Positions 1 to 11,728 of a DNA stretch of 64,000 nt are shown in pieces (the stretch's first letter is position 1; the number at the start of each line of letters is the position of its first letter). A program made the position numbers and the translations under genes. The notes beneath the pieces were generated by a model, which was not told the origin of the DNA, searched no databases, and saw only the letters and a program-made list of their open reading frames with translations. This DNA comes from Limnephilus marmoratus (taxonomy: Eukaryota > Arthropoda > Insecta > Trichoptera > Limnephilidae), in contig OU862928.1 in NCBI GenBank assembly GCA_917880885.1, forward strand, positions 40,970,962 to 41,034,961. The letters run 5' to 3'.

Positions 1-316
1 TGAAATATTCCTAAAACCTCTGGAATTTCGAAGAATGAAGCCAAGCATTTTCATTCCTTTATTACCGATTGTGTTTATATTGGTTATAAAGTTTAATTTA
101 GAGTCAAAAATTATGCCCAGGTCGTTAATTTCTTCGACAGAGGTAAGGGTAGTGTTATTAAGTACATACGGATGAATAATTGGTTGACTTATACTGTAAA
201 ATCTTATTGCATGACACTTATTTATGTTCAGGAACAGTTTGTTAACAGAACACCAATTAATTAACTTGTGTAAATTATTCTGTAGACAGATACAATCTTC
301 AACGGTGTTCAAAGAG
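1..316 (-). pseudogene. LINE ORF2, C-terminal reverse-transcriptase part (cut by window edge)
   Basis: Read on the minus strand this stretch is open and continues the LINE reverse transcriptase (RT) that lies at 715-1915. It carries the usual post-FADD region: a DCICLQNNL helix, then INWCSVNKLFLNINKCH, then a GIIFDSKL-type segment. It is separated from the RT core by the 317-714 insertion and leaves the window at base 1. The APE-type LINE assignment follows from the neighbouring endonuclease. I am confident it is LINE coding sequence and less sure of the clade (CR1/Jockey-like). Confidence 0.8.
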
Positions 317-714
317 GAAGCTGCCCTGGATGCGTAGCGATACCATGCAGGAGCACTTGTTACATGTTGAGATATTGGCCGACTGTAAGTGTGAGACTGA
401 ACTGGACTGAACTGCAGCGGGCGAGCTATCGGCTGCTTATATAGCCGCGGTAGAGTAACTACCTCGCGGTAGGTAATACGAGCCACTTCGAGAATATTCG
501 GCGCCGTACAGATATCGTACGGTGCTGTCTCGAGACCTTTCTAGGCGGGGCGATATTATTATCGTCGGGCTGGCACGGGAGGCGAGAAAGTACATCGCGG
601 CCAGTATAGGTACGAAGGTACCTAGGCAAGTAGGTTTGCCGATGGGCGCGAATGTTAGGAGATGTTTCTCGTCTGTTCTTTTGATGGCGATGATAATAAT
701 GATGTGTCGCCACA
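317..714 (-). mobile_element. ~0.4 kb insertion splitting the LINE; possible solo LTR
   Basis: The LINE RT frame stops after FADDLKIFKII and resumes after this block, so the block is an insertion. Its base composition is richer in G+C than its surroundings. On the minus strand it begins TGTGGCGACACA and has a TATA box (CTATATAAGC, + strand 434-443) about 30 nt upstream of TCAGT initiator-like motifs (+ strand 396-410). This core-promoter layout and a TG start suggest a solo LTR. No coding sequence and no clear target duplication were seen, so the LTR reading is an inference and the boundaries are good to a few bases. Confidence 0.5.
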
Positions 715-2699
715 AATTATTTTAAATATTTTCAAATCATCTGCAAAAAGCAACACATTAACATCTTTATCAAATATATCAACAATATCGTTTATAAACA
801 GAAGAAACAAAATTGGGCCTAAATGAGACCCTTGTGGTACACCACTGGTAGCTATAAATTGATTGGAAAGGAACAAATTAATTTTAACAAGTAGTACTCT
901 ATCAGATAGATAGCTTGCAAACCAATCTAAAAGTTTTCCATCAATACCTAGCTTACGTAACTTAACCAGTAGAATTTTATGGCAAACTTTGTCGAAGGCC
1001 TTGATGAAATCCGTATAAATAGAATCGACTTGATTTCTGTTGGCTAATGCGTTTGATATATAGTTTTCATATAACGATAGATTTGTTAGAGTTGATCTGC
1101 CCGACAAAAATCCGTGTTGATTTGGAACAATGAGATGGTTAATATATGGGGAAATTTGATCAAGCAATAGTTTTTCAAAGAGTTTCGGGATTACAGATAG
1201 CTTACATATTGGTCTATAGTTAGTGATATCACTTTTATTACCCTTTTTTAATATAGGTGTTAGATAGCAACGTTTCCAAATGTCAGGGAAGCAACCTGTG
1301 TCGAGGGATTGATTAAACAATAAACAAATTGGCTCGGCCAGTGAAGCAATGCAATTAATAAGGATATTGGGATGCACATTGTCAGGTCCGGCCTTCTTGT
1401 TTTTGTCTAGGGATTTAATTTTAGTTTTAACGTCATCTATATTGATGTGAACAGCAGGGATATGTATGCTCTCATTAAGGGAAGGAGGTGCTACATAATT
1501 GTCTGGGATATTTTCGTCATAGACACTTTTGAAATAATAAGCAAAATAATTAACCTTCACTTTCATATCACTGCTTTTATTTTCTTTTAAGTACATTGAG
1601 ATGGGTAAACCTTGTTTGTTTTTTCTAAGAGAGTTAACATGTGTGAAAAAGTTTTGTGTATTAGAGGGTATAGATTTTTCGATTTCATTTATATAATTAA
1701 AATACGATATTTTTGACAGTTTTTTACATTGAGTTCTGTAGTTGTGAAATATTTTATAGTCGTTAAGGGAGCTGGATTCTTTAAAGTTTTTGTGTGCAAT
1801 TTTTTTACAGATAACTAGGTTAATTAGCTCACCGCTGAACCATTTCGGGAACTTTGCTTCTTTGAAGTGTGAAAGTGGTACATAATTTTCAATGGCCCTG
1901 TTAATAATTGTGTAAAAGTTTTAAGATTATAATTAATATTATTGTTGTGGTGAAGAAATGACCAGTCTTCATTTGCAAGATATAGGTTCATATTAGGATA
2001 GTCAGCTTTGGAAAAATTATAAGTAAGGTTAGGCAGAATAGTTGTGTTGTCTGGTGAGTTATTCGTCGTGATGGTTATGCTTAGAGCGGGGTGGTGGCAG
2101 TCTAGGGGGAGGAGCTCATCAACCGATTTAACAATATGAATTGAGAGATCACTACAGAATACCAGATCCAGCAGCCGATTATAGTTATTGTAGACTTGAT
2201 TGACTTGGTGTAGAGAGAGTAAGTTCGTCATATCTATTATTTCGCGAGCATTTTCTGGCAGGTTTAAGTTGGTACAAGAGTTTTTATTCATCCAATCAAT
2301 GCTATTGTAGTCAGGATATTTGTTTTTGAAGGTTTCGAGGTCGTTTCTGTAGACTGTGATATTGGATCCTGGAGGAATGTAGACACATCCTAATAGAATT
2401 TTATTTGATTTAGATTTTAGTAATACGAATACCTGTTCCACGTCTAGATGTTTGCAAATTAATCGAGTGGTCGACAGTGATTTATGAACGGATATGAGAA
2501 CTCCTCCTCCTCTGGTTTTATTGCTGGTGGCTGGATTTCTGTCAAGGCGGTAGGTGTTGTATGATGTAAATCCAAGTTCCTCGGTATGAATATCATGATC
2601 AAGCCAGGTTTCAGTAAGAAGAAATACATCGATGTTTTGAAGTAATGGAATAGTAGTTTTCAACTCTAAGAGTTTGGTGCGGCAGCCCCGGATGTTTTG
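715..2699 (-). pseudogene. LINE ORF2: APE endonuclease plus reverse transcriptase, broken
   Basis: Element protein for target-primed reverse transcription. The N-terminal apurinic-type endonuclease begins GQNIRGCRTKLLEL (about 2640-2699) and includes LLTETWL and RGGGVLISV. The RT domain includes YRPI, YTDFIKAFDKV, SGVPQGSHLGPILF and the catalytic FADD (+ strand 737-748). The frame shifts once near 1920, between endonuclease and RT, and the ORF is then cut by the 317-714 insertion. It overlaps the end of ORF1 in another frame. Clade is CR1/Jockey-like by feel only. Non-functional as read. Confidence 0.85.
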
Positions 2700-3400
2700 G
2701 CCGTATCCATTGATATATTTGAGTTTTTTGTAGTTGTCTTAAATATTGTCGGCTTACTGTTGATATATTTAATAGTTAACCCAACTTCACCTCCCTGAAT
2801 CCGACTTTCCATGGTTTGACGTAGGTCCAACAAGTATTTTCTTTGATTTGGTGTTTGGTCGGCAAAAATTTTGACTGGGGAGTTGTTCAGGTAAAAGTTT
2901 TTTTTTCGGAGGATAGTCATTGCTTCAGTCGAGTTTCTTAAGATAACTTTAATGGGCCTCGATTTGTTAGGCCTCACTGTTCCAAGACGGAAAGTGTTAA
3001 TGGAATTTGGATCACTGTTGTTGTCTATTTTCTTCAGAATGGTTGTAATTTGTAAATTGTCATCCTCGATTTTTTCAATTTGGTTTAGTTTTGTGCTTTC
3101 GGGAACGTTTATAATTATGAGATTATTTGCTCTGATTTTTCTCTTTTCAAGCTCATCAGCCGCTTCACATGTAGATTCCAGTGAGGTAGGTTTGGAGGTT
3201 AATGTTTTGGTTGCTGTTAGTTCACCCTCGAGTGCTGCCATTTTTGCAGCCATTTGAGCAATGGTTCCAAGAATGGCGTTGGTTTTTGGAATCATTTTAG
3301 CAATTTGATCCTTGTTAAGTTTGCTGCTTGGGTCTATTATTAATTCAGTAAGAGCCTTAACGGCGTCTCTCACCATACTGATGAATCCCAGTGAGTCCAT
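2666..3400 (-). CDS. LINE ORF1 protein (244 aa)
   Basis: Intact reading frame directly upstream of the LINE ORF2 on the same strand; its last codons overlap the start of ORF2, as in two-ORF APE LINEs. The central part has an RNA-binding-like fold signature (NNLIIINVPES, then RPIKVIL, then KIFADQTPNQRKYLLDLR). No CCHC knuckles are visible. ORF1 proteins of such elements bind element RNA. The N-terminus MDSLGFISMV is chosen as the first Met; a 17-A/15-T run sits just upstream of it in the 5' leader. Confidence 0.7.
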   Translation of the reverse strand: MDSLGFISMVRDAVKALTELIIDPSSKLNKDQIAKMIPKTNAILGTIAQMAAKMAALEGELTATKTLTSKPTSLESTCEAADELEKRKIRANNLIIINVPESTKLNQIEKIEDDNLQITTILKKIDNNSDPNSINTFRLGTVRPNKSRPIKVILRNSTEAMTILRKKNFYLNNSPVKIFADQTPNQRKYLLDLRQTMESRIQGGEVGLTIKYINSKPTIFKTTTKNSNISMDTAKTSGAAAPNS

Positions 3401-3774
3401 TTTATTTACTTAAAAAAAAAAAAAAAAATTTTTTTTTTTTTTTGAAAAAATGGATGATGGTTTATTCTGGATTTAAGGTGAAGTGACTTGAGTTACTTGC
3501 TACAGTTGGCCGTGTCGCGCGGTAGTAACTTGGGTGACAATATTACTTATTGTTTTGACTTTTAATAATATTGATAATGCTCACTCAGTTAGATATTGGA
3601 ATTCTGCAGATTTGCACCACAACTTCCTTATACAAGATTATAAGTTATACAAGATTATAAGTTATGCAAGAAAGGAAGTAGAGGGGTAGGGGAAGGGCTG
3701 GTAGGAGAAAGGGTGAAGGAGTAAGGGGAATTTTGGTTTCATAAATTTCATTTAATTTAATTTTCATTTCCATC
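3401..3774. other. LINE 5' leader and A17/T15 hairpin-like run
   Basis: At 3412-3443 a run of 17 A is followed directly by 15 T, a perfect hairpin-forming tract just upstream of ORF1 on the minus strand. The rest is AT-rich, with a short tandem copy of a ttataagttatacaagatta-like unit near 3630-3670 and a GA-rich patch to about 3720. No gene is visible. Confidence 0.5.
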
Positions 3775-4117
3775 CGTCAAATGAACTCTTTGCAAAAATC
3801 AGGGTCTTAGATATTCGACAGCTATTTACTAAAACAAGCATTTGTTATATACGAAAAAATAATCTACTAATTGCTCCACAACATCAAGCACACACCCGCT
3901 TTTCATCAAACCTGGGTTGCGTGGTCCCAAAAACTAACACCTCATTCGCTCAACGACAATTCTGGTTCATCGCTCCTAAAATATATAATGCTCTGAGTAC
4001 TGACATAAAGTCAAGTAATTCTAATTCTCTTTTTATAACACGTGTACAACATTGGATTTTTGAAAGGGGACGAACGCACTTTAAAGAATTCATGAGTTCT
4101 AACACTACATTTTAATT
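3775..4117 (+). pseudogene. LINE reverse-transcriptase C-terminal tail fragment
   Basis: Plus-strand translation gives the conserved far C-terminal region of APE LINE ORF2 proteins: LFAKIRVLDIRQLF, YIRKNNLL, and then SFAQRQFWFIAPKIYNALS before a normal stop at the 3' end. There is no RT core upstream, so this is a 5'-truncated copy in the orientation opposite to the LINE at 1-3400. An AT-rich 3' region follows. Confidence 0.7.
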
Positions 4118-6719
4118 ATTAATTTTTGCATTTCAAAATTTAAATTTCCATTTGTATTTCTATTTTACTTTAAAATGTTGTTATTTTTTTCTCTTAGTTT
4201 TTCACTAAATTTATATATGTTTTTAATTTTGATTTATATAATTATATGTTTTAATTTATACAGAACACTTGAGTTCTTAACATTTAATTTTTATTATTAA
4301 TTTTTGTATTTCAAAATTTGAATTTGAATTTTCATTTTTACTTTTCTTTAAAATATGATCTTTTTTTTTTCTCTTTAGTTTTAAGTATTTCTTAATATTT
4401 TTTGAAATGTTAAAATATTAAATGTACGACTACCACAACACGGGGTTAGCCTAGTGTGGTAGCCAAAAAAAACCCAAATATCTGTTACTAATAAAAAATA
4501 TATGAAATAAAAAAAAAATAAAAATAAAAAAATAAAAAAAAATAAAAAAAAATAATGAAAAAATCACAAACCTTGGCAAATCTTTGGCAAACATGCACAA
4601 TTTTACGGTCGATGACTTTTTGGAATATATTACAATTATTTGGAAGTTTAGTAAACTTTTAGATGCAAATAGAGTGTCACGTTGCCTTCTTCTAACAAAC
4701 ACTACATTCGGCATCGGGCTCGGCATTCCAAATTTCTACCATTTTATAACATACTTTCCTTGAACACGTTAATTTTTAAACTCTTACAAAAATAGATGTT
4801 ATTTTTGAAGACAATATCCATACATTTGTTATGCCGAAATGGTAATTATATAAAATTCCCTCGCTAGAAAAAAAACCGCAAAATATGCTCCGAAAATTAT
4901 TATAAACTCGTTTTTTCTTGTTATTTCACAAGTTATGTTATGAAAAAAATCACAGTGTTTCTTTACATGCTTCTTAAGACATTTCCCACGAGATATTTGC
5001 TCTGTTTTAAACGAGTCGTGTTTTATTAAACATTTTCACAAATTTCACTTAATTTTTATGGTTTTTTATATGAAAGCGAGACATAACCACGTTTATCGGG
5101 GGTTTGCCCGAGGCTCAGATTTTAATTTTCGGCGAATTCGTAATTGAATTATCATTTTTATATCCATGCGAACAAGGAATGCGAGTTATTAATACTTTAG
5201 ATTAATAAAAACAATACGTTGCCATAATTTGTTTTAACGTACAACTTCTATAATACGTTGAACAACTAAAGTTAGTGGTGAGCACCAGATTTTATTTTTC
5301 TAGGCGATGAATTAATAACTTCGAGAGGTATTCATTTAGAAGTCTTAAATGTTAGTAACACGTTCTTCAGAATTAATTAAAATGAACCCGGCGGAAAGGG
5401 CGAATCTCCAAGCCTGCCAGGATGAATTCGATCATACGTCCGTCTAATACGCCGTGCCGCGGGCGCATATTTGTTTACACGCTTTCTTCACTTACGTCGT
5501 TACGATTACCGCATTATTTTTCTTCTTCTTCTTTTCTTTGATAGGGCATATTCGACAGTAGGTCCGTCCAATACACGGGTGGCGAGTGGCAATGTGTATG
5601 CACGGCTTCTTTACTTACGTCGTTAAGATTCTGAATATATTTTTGGGTATAGTGTCGTATTAACGCGCTCCCTCTAACATTCGTATTTACATAACGCCCC
5701 TTCTTCTTTTTTAACGCTTGCTACCGGGCCTTAAAGCATATGTATCTTGCAAAAGGGAATAGAACGACTTTTAAAGTGCCCTAAAATATCCAAGGGTTAA
5801 TACTCGTAATTCACCTCTGTGACGGTTGCAAATCGACTACATGTTCATAATGGTTCCATGCCAACTAAGAATGAAACCAACTCAGAAAGATCATTGAAAG
5901 CTATGAAAATATAATTTCAAAATAGCCGGTAACGCTAACCTAACTTAACCCATTTAACCAATTTTTTTTAACATCACTCTTAATGACCTTTCTGGGTGTT
6001 TTTGAGTTGGTTTCATTCTGAGTTGGCCGGTCACCGTTCATAATATATAAACTCCTTTGTTTGAATAAAAAACTCAATCAATACTATATTTTGCATCTAT
6101 TTCCATTTAACCTGTAATAAACTTTATCGTGTAATATATCTAGTTTGTCGATAGTCTTCATTTCCTCGATTAATCCAAACCTTGATCTTACCTTTTATGG
6201 TTGTTACTTGTTACAAATGTAATTATTTATTTTATTTTATTTTATTTTTATTTATTAGCGTTATAAACAGTCTGTACAAATTCATAAATGACAGTGATAA
6301 TAATATGTATATCATTGACCAATAAAATAACGACAAATTAATAAAATAACGACAAATTAAATAATATAAACAAAATCATTTTGCGACAGCTTTGCTATGG
6401 TTCATAGAACTTTACAATTATTATAGACAGCCCTGATTTATAAAGATTAATTACTATTTCATATACTTACTATTTTTTCCATTAAATTATATTTCAATTC
6501 CAGCAACAGTATCAGGACTGGGTCATTTAGATACTCGCTTGTACCTAGGTTGCATGCAGATGGCAATACTTTCAGAGAATATTAGTAGTTGCGGGTATTT
6601 TTGCACTTTGGGAGGCGGGAATGGGTGCCGTCACCACGGGAACCATTTAATGGATAACTAATATCCCTGCCATAGGTCACCCCAAGTGGTTCGTTACGTT
6701 TGGTGTCCTAGCAGGGGTG
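4118..6719. other. AT-rich non-coding stretch, no gene seen
   Basis: No convincing ORF. It holds A- and T-rich runs (4500-4560), a small inverted repeat of accacaaca/tgtggt type near 4430-4465, an imperfect direct repeat (5428-5510 versus 5551-5627, sharing TTCTTYACTTACGTCGTTA) and an inverted repeat (arms 5861-5897 and 5982-6026, sharing GAATGAAACCAACTCA). These could be worn MITE remnants; nothing more can be claimed. Confidence 0.5.
5861..6026. repeat. Short inverted repeat (MITE-like remnant)
   Basis: The left arm starting CCAACTAAGAATGAAACC is matched in reverse by the right arm (GGTTTCATTCTGAGTTGG), with a shared GAAAG.TCATT core inside. The spacer contains AACCTAACTTAACCCATTTAACC. Total size about 170 bp. 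No clear target duplication was identified. Confidence 0.45.
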
Positions 6720-6727
6720 CCCGGGTT

Positions 6728-7268
6728 CAAGGGTGGATTTAGGGGGGGGGAGGCACGGGGGCACGTGTATTTTTTATGGTATTTTTGTGTACTGTGGAGA
6801 TTCCATCACAGTACATACTTAGAAGCAAAAACTGTCTTTATTTTAAACATTTAATTTTTCTTTTGTGTTAACACTATCATAAACCTTCCTAAACATACTT
6901 GAACTTGTAGAAATAAACTTAAAGTATGTACTTCAGGTTTATTTCTAAGAGTTATTGTTGATTTTTTTGCCCGTCCGCCCCTTGTGCCCCCCCCAGAAAA
7001 AAATCTTAACAGAAATTGTTGATTTTTTTGCCCGTCCGCCCCTTGTGCCCCCCCCCCAGAAAAAAATCTTAACAGTAATTGTTGATTTTTTTGCCCGTCC
7101 GCCCCTTGTGCCCCCCCCCCAGAAAAAAATCTTAACAGTAATTGTTGATTTTTTTGCCCGTCCGCCCCTTGTGCCCCCCCCAGAAAAAAATCTTAACAGT
7201 AATTGTTGATTTTTTTGCCCGTCCGCCCCTTGTGCCCCCCCTAGAACAAAATCCTGGATCCGCCCTTG
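6728..7268. mobile_element. Non-autonomous hAT-like element with 8-bp target duplication
   Basis: The ends form a terminal inverted repeat: left CAAGGGTGGATTTAGG, right (reverse complement) CAAGGGCGGATCCAGG. Both ends are directly flanked by CCCGGGTT (6720-6727 and 7269-7276), an exact 8-bp target site duplication as expected for hAT transposition. The 541-bp element has no transposase. Its right half is five tandem copies of a 61-63 bp unit, the last of which runs into the right terminus, so the array arose by amplification of subterminal sequence. Confidence 0.8.
6954..7262. repeat. Five-copy minisatellite, 61-63 bp unit
   Basis: The unit starts ATTGTTGATTTTTTTGCCCG and recurs at 6954, 7015, 7078, 7141 and 7202. 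Copies differ mainly in the length of one C run. It lies inside the hAT-like element. Gly- and Pro-rich ORFs across it are artefacts of the repeat. Confidence 0.9.
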
Positions 7269-7276
7269 CCCGGGTT

Positions 7277-8005
7277 CATGGCATGAGAGACATTTGAGGG
7301 AGACCATTTGACCTCTCCAGCAGGATTCTCGGAACATCGCCTTACCCGCAGTGGGAGGGATTGATTCATACGTTCGTCACTCCTGGATACACTGACCCCC
7401 AGATTCCCACCCACCTTTTTCCTTCCCACTACTTCCTCTCATTCCTTTACCTAAAAAGATCCTCCACACGGCATCCCCGAGAGGAATTATTTTCCTCAGG
7501 GCCTCCTGTGTGGAGCTAATGTGTTAATAAAAATAAAATAAATGAGTCCTATAATTTCAATACCGCTATATCCGATTTTTTGACAAAATGATCTGAGTAT
7601 GGCATCTGTTCAAATTTTTGCGAAGAACAAGATGAACCTGAAATTGAGTTTCAAAACTTCCCTTATCACGACCAAAAACCATGTTAAAACTGCGAGTGAG
7701 AAACAAAACCCGCTATATCATTCAAGAAGTTACTAACAAAACCCACCGTATTGGAATTCAACCAATCACGAGCAGTTATTTTGCCAAGATGGCGGGTGTA
7801 AAAACACGCCCCTCAGGTCAGTTGAGTTTCAAATTCCATATAAATCACCAAGTGAGAATCAAAATCCGCTATATCCATTTTATTTATCCAAATTACCTAA
7901 ATATTTCTAGACATACATTGAAAAATGAATTTTCGATTTTATATTACTCCAATTCATTATTTAAAAAAATTAAAAAAAATAAAATTTATTAATTATTTTT
8001 TTTTT
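7277..8005. other. Non-coding, with a LINE 3'-end-like segment
   Basis: Bases about 7440-7535 (AAAAAGATCCTCCACACGGC through GTGTGGAGCTAATG) resemble the 3' ends of the LINE tails at 8006-8423 and 57195-57510 and probably are a third, more worn copy on the plus strand. The rest (7540-8000) is AT-rich with a repeated GTGAGAA.CAAAA.CCGCTATATC motif at about 7693 and 7850. No gene recognised. Confidence 0.45.
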
Positions 8006-8423
8006 AATTACATTAACTCCACACAGTAGGCCCTGAGGAAAATAACTTCCCTATGTCATCAAAGGGCTTATGTCATCTTTGAAGATGCTGTGTGGAGGGT
8101 CTTTTTGAGGAAAGGAAGGAATGAACACGGGTCTTGAAGAGACCCATGTTGTAGGAGGGAGGAAACACAGAGGCCGTCAAATCGTTCCACAGCCGACCCG
8201 TTGAACTCAAGAACGAGTCATAGAAACGACCCGTTCTCATGTGACTAATGTCTACCGTGTACAAATGTTGGGCACGTGTTTGGCGTGTTTCCCGACTATG
8301 CACCGGTGCCGAGGGGATCAATGATGCTAGTTCCTCGGATCACCTTCCATTGTAATACCGGTTGAACAAGGACAGCATTCCCACCTGACGCCTGTGCTCT
8401 AAAGATTGCAGTCCATCTGTTAA
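8006..8423 (-). pseudogene. LINE reverse-transcriptase C-terminal tail fragment
   Basis: Minus-strand translation gives LQSLEHRRQVGMLSLFNRYY, then LIPSAPVHSRETRQT, then TGRLWNDLTASVFPP and NMGLFKTRVHSFLSSKRP before the stop. This is the conserved tail of arthropod APE LINE ORF2 proteins. A close relative lies at 57195-57510 on the plus strand. It is cut at its 5' end by the TTAA-flanked element starting at 8424. Confidence 0.75.
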
Positions 8424-8974
8424 GAGGGTATTACCAGAGAAAACCGGAAATACGTCATTTTCAAAAAAGTTTTTGTATTATACCACACCCATTTCAAATA
8501 ATATAATCATGCAGTAAAATAAATCAATACATTATCCAGCAAACGTATGCTTTAGAATTTTAATTTTAGTTTCAATAAAATCATTAAAAAATATGTACGT
8601 ACATGTGTTTCTTGACGAAAATTGGTCCATTTGTGTATTTATTTGCGCACTTACAAACTAATATATTTCAGATTTTTTTAACATTCTTATTAAATTTAGA
8701 CATTATTGAAAAATAATAAATACTTATTATCAAAAAATTACAACAAAAAGTACACTATTTTAATAGTTTTATCATCACGCCTTTCAGCATTTTTGGATGA
8801 AGGTATAAATTAAAGCTAATTTGGATTGAAATAAATTCGATATTGAGTTATAATTTTAAAAAGCTGGTACGAAGAATAATTAATCTTTCTCATTGTAACC
8901 GCCCTGCACGATCGGAAGAACAACTTTCGACGAAATGTGGATTTTCGTCCGCTGGCTGGTTAAACGCTCTTAAG
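8424..8974. repeat. Left long inverted repeat of the TTAA element
   Basis: Matches the reverse complement of 13209-13926 with only scattered changes, through the end at ACGCTCTTAAGA. AT-rich, non-coding apart from a chance ORF at 8843-9052. Confidence 0.85.
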
Positions 8975-9060
8975 ATGGGAGAATCTTTCAAACGGACCGC
9001 CCGTTTCTGCACAGAGTCAAGGGTTATTTATTATGTTAGTTATTTACGCTAGAGACGTGA

Positions 9061-10398
9061 CAGTTTTTTGCGGTTTTCTCCGAATCAGTAAAAGTTGATA
9101 TAGCTGATTGAGAAATTGAATGACTCAAATATAGAAAGGATCAAAGGAAGAAGAAAAAGTGTCTGAAAGACAATGAGATAAATTAAGCTACAAAAGTAAC
9201 ATTGGCGGCGATAACTAGTAAAAACACAGCAACTGAGTTAATATATAAAATTTATAAACAAAATATTTTACAAAATATTATATTTAAGGTCAACATTGGT
9301 CATATGTATAAATATTTATTTATGAATGAAATCACATAAATTAAGACATAGTAACAGTTCATTGTAAAGAATTTGATAACTGTGACCGTGTACACTGAAG
9401 ATGTAAATCTTTAGACGTGTGTTGTGAGCATGTCCGCGTGCCGAAAAGATGAACAAATTTTCTTTACTTCTAAAAACATATTTTTTAAATTACTACTTTA
9501 ATTATTTAATACTTACAGATTTTTGAAGTGATACCTCTTTAGCGCCGTTAGTGATTTGAAATTCGGATGAAACGGAAGTGCTACAACTCAGTTCTACGCA
9601 AATACTCGGTTCTAATATAATGTCATTTTGTCACGCGTCATTTTGATATTTCATTCGGTATCATGTTCTCGCATGGGCAAACCATCGAGCTTATTTGTGT
9701 TGGCTAAAAATATTTGGACGGACAAAAAATGTCGTACACTCAATTGCTCTTCGAAATTCATATTGATTTTCTTTATTTCATTTTCCTCCTTTAGTTGGTG
9801 TTTTTTTGCTTTTTTTTGGCGGTCATCGTCTACAGCGCTCCATTCCTCTTTCTGTCATCTGTCATAGATGCCATTCCCACACACTTACAATACATTCGTT
9901 ATTTTTTATTAAACAAGCAATATATTCACTAGAAATAATTTATATGGCAGAACAATGTTTTCCGGGTCAGCTAGTTTATTTGTACAGTAGGCCCGAGCAC
10001 AGTCAGGTTGATGGGCCAGAGAACATCACACTTCTGGGGAATATCTAGTCAGTGTATTAGTTTAAATGGCAATAGCCCGTGGCACGTGACCGGTGTAATT
10101 TGATATGGCAACACCCGGTGAATATAAATAACATCAGGTACCTGTATTATAATATAACACGATGATTATATAGGTATTCCAGGTAGGTAGGTATCTGTCT
10201 ATAGTAATAGAGTCAGAGGAAGGTAGTTACCGGGGGCAGTTCGTTGGCTTCTGTCACTTCCTTATGCAGACAGGATTTTACGGAAACAGTTGGGCCAGGG
10301 ATGGAAAACCCGAACGTGTATATAATTACATATTAAATTTTCATATTCCGTCAAAATCAACCCGACAATCCGATTTATTTTATTTGCCCTCATCTATA
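9061..10398. other. Unassigned interior of the TTAA element
   Basis: No recognisable protein. A TCCGGGTCAGCTAG|T junction at 9961-9975 resembles a Helitron 3' end (CTAG followed by T), but no matching 5' end was found. The rest is ordinary AT-rich sequence. Confidence 0.35.
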
Positions 10399-10993
10399 TC
10401 TATATTAATAAAAATGAATCGCCGAAATGTATGTTCCCGCATAACTTCCGAACGACTGCACCAAATTGGATAATTCTTTTTTTGTTGTGTTCGTTATTGT
10501 CAGGACAAGATTTGTATAAAACTACTGGTGAGCTCTGGCATTACGAAATTTGTATAAAAATGAATCGCCGAAATGTATGTACGCGCATAACTTCCGAACG
10601 ACTGGACCAAATTGGATAATTATTTTTTTGTTGTGTTCGTTTTTTGTCTGGTGAGCTCTGGCATTACGAAATTGGTATTAAAAAAATGCAATAGGTGACA
10701 CGCGAGCTGTTTGAAAACTAAATTTACCGGGAATTAATTTATTGGGAGGGGGGGGGAACCAGGGAGGAGGAAGAGGAACTCGGGAGGGTTTGCTAGACGG
10801 GGGAAGGGGGGGAGTGGAGTGGGGAGGGGGAAGGTGGAGGAAGTGGAGGAGGTGGAGTGGAAACGCGAGAGGGGAAGAGGATGCGGGAGAGGAATGGGAG
10901 GCGGAAGGAGAACGGGACGAATAGGAAAAGTCACGCAGGGAGAAACAATTTCTCTATTAAATGGCATAGCAACGCATGCCGGGTACCAACTAG
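10399..10993 (+). mobile_element. Non-autonomous Helitron
   Basis: Starts TCTATATTAATAAAAATG and ends ...CCGGGTACCAACTAG, inserted between A (10398) and T (10994), the Helitron target pattern. A hairpin GGCAT-(8-nt loop)-ATGCC lies about 10 nt before the CTAG end. The 5' segment is duplicated inside (10412-10490 and 10559-10640), and the 3' half is a G/A-rich tract. Its closest relative in the window is at 24124-24504. There is no Rep/helicase coding capacity. Confidence 0.8.
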
Positions 10994-11550
10994 TTTAGAA
11001 CAAATATTTGAAAAAAATTCCCGATTTCTCGTGTATGTGCACAATATAATACAAAATTTCACAGCATTGACATTAGTAATAACCTAAAGAAATATCTATA
11101 TGAAGTAACGCGTACGATCGATTATTTAATTGCGTTTCATTTACTTTATACATGTGAGGGAGATTGTAACATATCTATTTCATGAGCAGGTACTGCTCAA
11201 AATAGGTACCGTTTATTGTCTATGCTTTATTTATTTTTCTTTTTTTTTAACTTTGTTGGTTGGCGAAACTGCAACGAGACCGGAAACGTCATTCGAGGAA
11301 AGATGGCGGCGGACATCACGTAATTTTTTGAGGCGAGAGGAGATTTTTGAGGAGAAGTTTGGTTGTAAAAGATTCTAGTGCAATGTAGCCTAGAAAGTTA
11401 TTTATTTTTCGTTCTGTGAGTGTGGGACGACTTAAATGGCATAGAAGCCTTATTTTTTTGTTGAATTCCTCGCCGGATGCCGGGAGATTGCTGTATCCGC
11501 ATGCGGAAGAAAATTTAAACGGTAATCAACGGGGATGTATTGATTACTTG
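10994..11550. other. Unassigned interior of the TTAA element
   Basis: AT-rich to about 11260, then a more G+C-rich stretch (11260-11550) with AGATGGCGGCGGACATCACG. No homology recognised. Confidence 0.35.
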
Positions 11551-11728
11551 GCTGTTCCTTGGCCGGTGGGATTTTTACACGCCGCTTGATGGGTGTAGAT
11601 CCGCCGTGTGCCTGATTGTTGGGTGGAATCCCTTTAAATGAAGCAGCTTTGCGACTCTTGAAGAGTGCGCCGACGTTGCTGTTCCTTGGCCGGTGGGATT
11701 TTTACACGCCGCTTGATGGGTGTAGATC
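11551..11728. repeat. Perfect 51-bp direct repeat, 127 bp apart
   Basis: GCTGTTCCTTGGCCGGTGGG and the following 31 bases at 11551-11601 recur exactly at 11678-11728. The surrounding 11260-11860 is G+C-rich compared with its neighbours and contains no supported ORF. Confidence 0.85.

Noticed and set aside
6945..7337. Gly-Arg-rich repetitive protein
   Set aside because: Produced by translating the 61-63 bp minisatellite of the hAT-like element; the frame changes with C-run length.
8843..9052. 69-codon ORF in the left inverted repeat
   Set aside because: It is non-coding repeat sequence; the right-arm counterpart does not keep a useful frame.
10734..10967. Proline- and glycine-rich proteins at 10.7, 14.8, 24.3 and 55.2 kb
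   Set aside because: They lie in the purine-rich tract of Helitrons and are composition artefacts.
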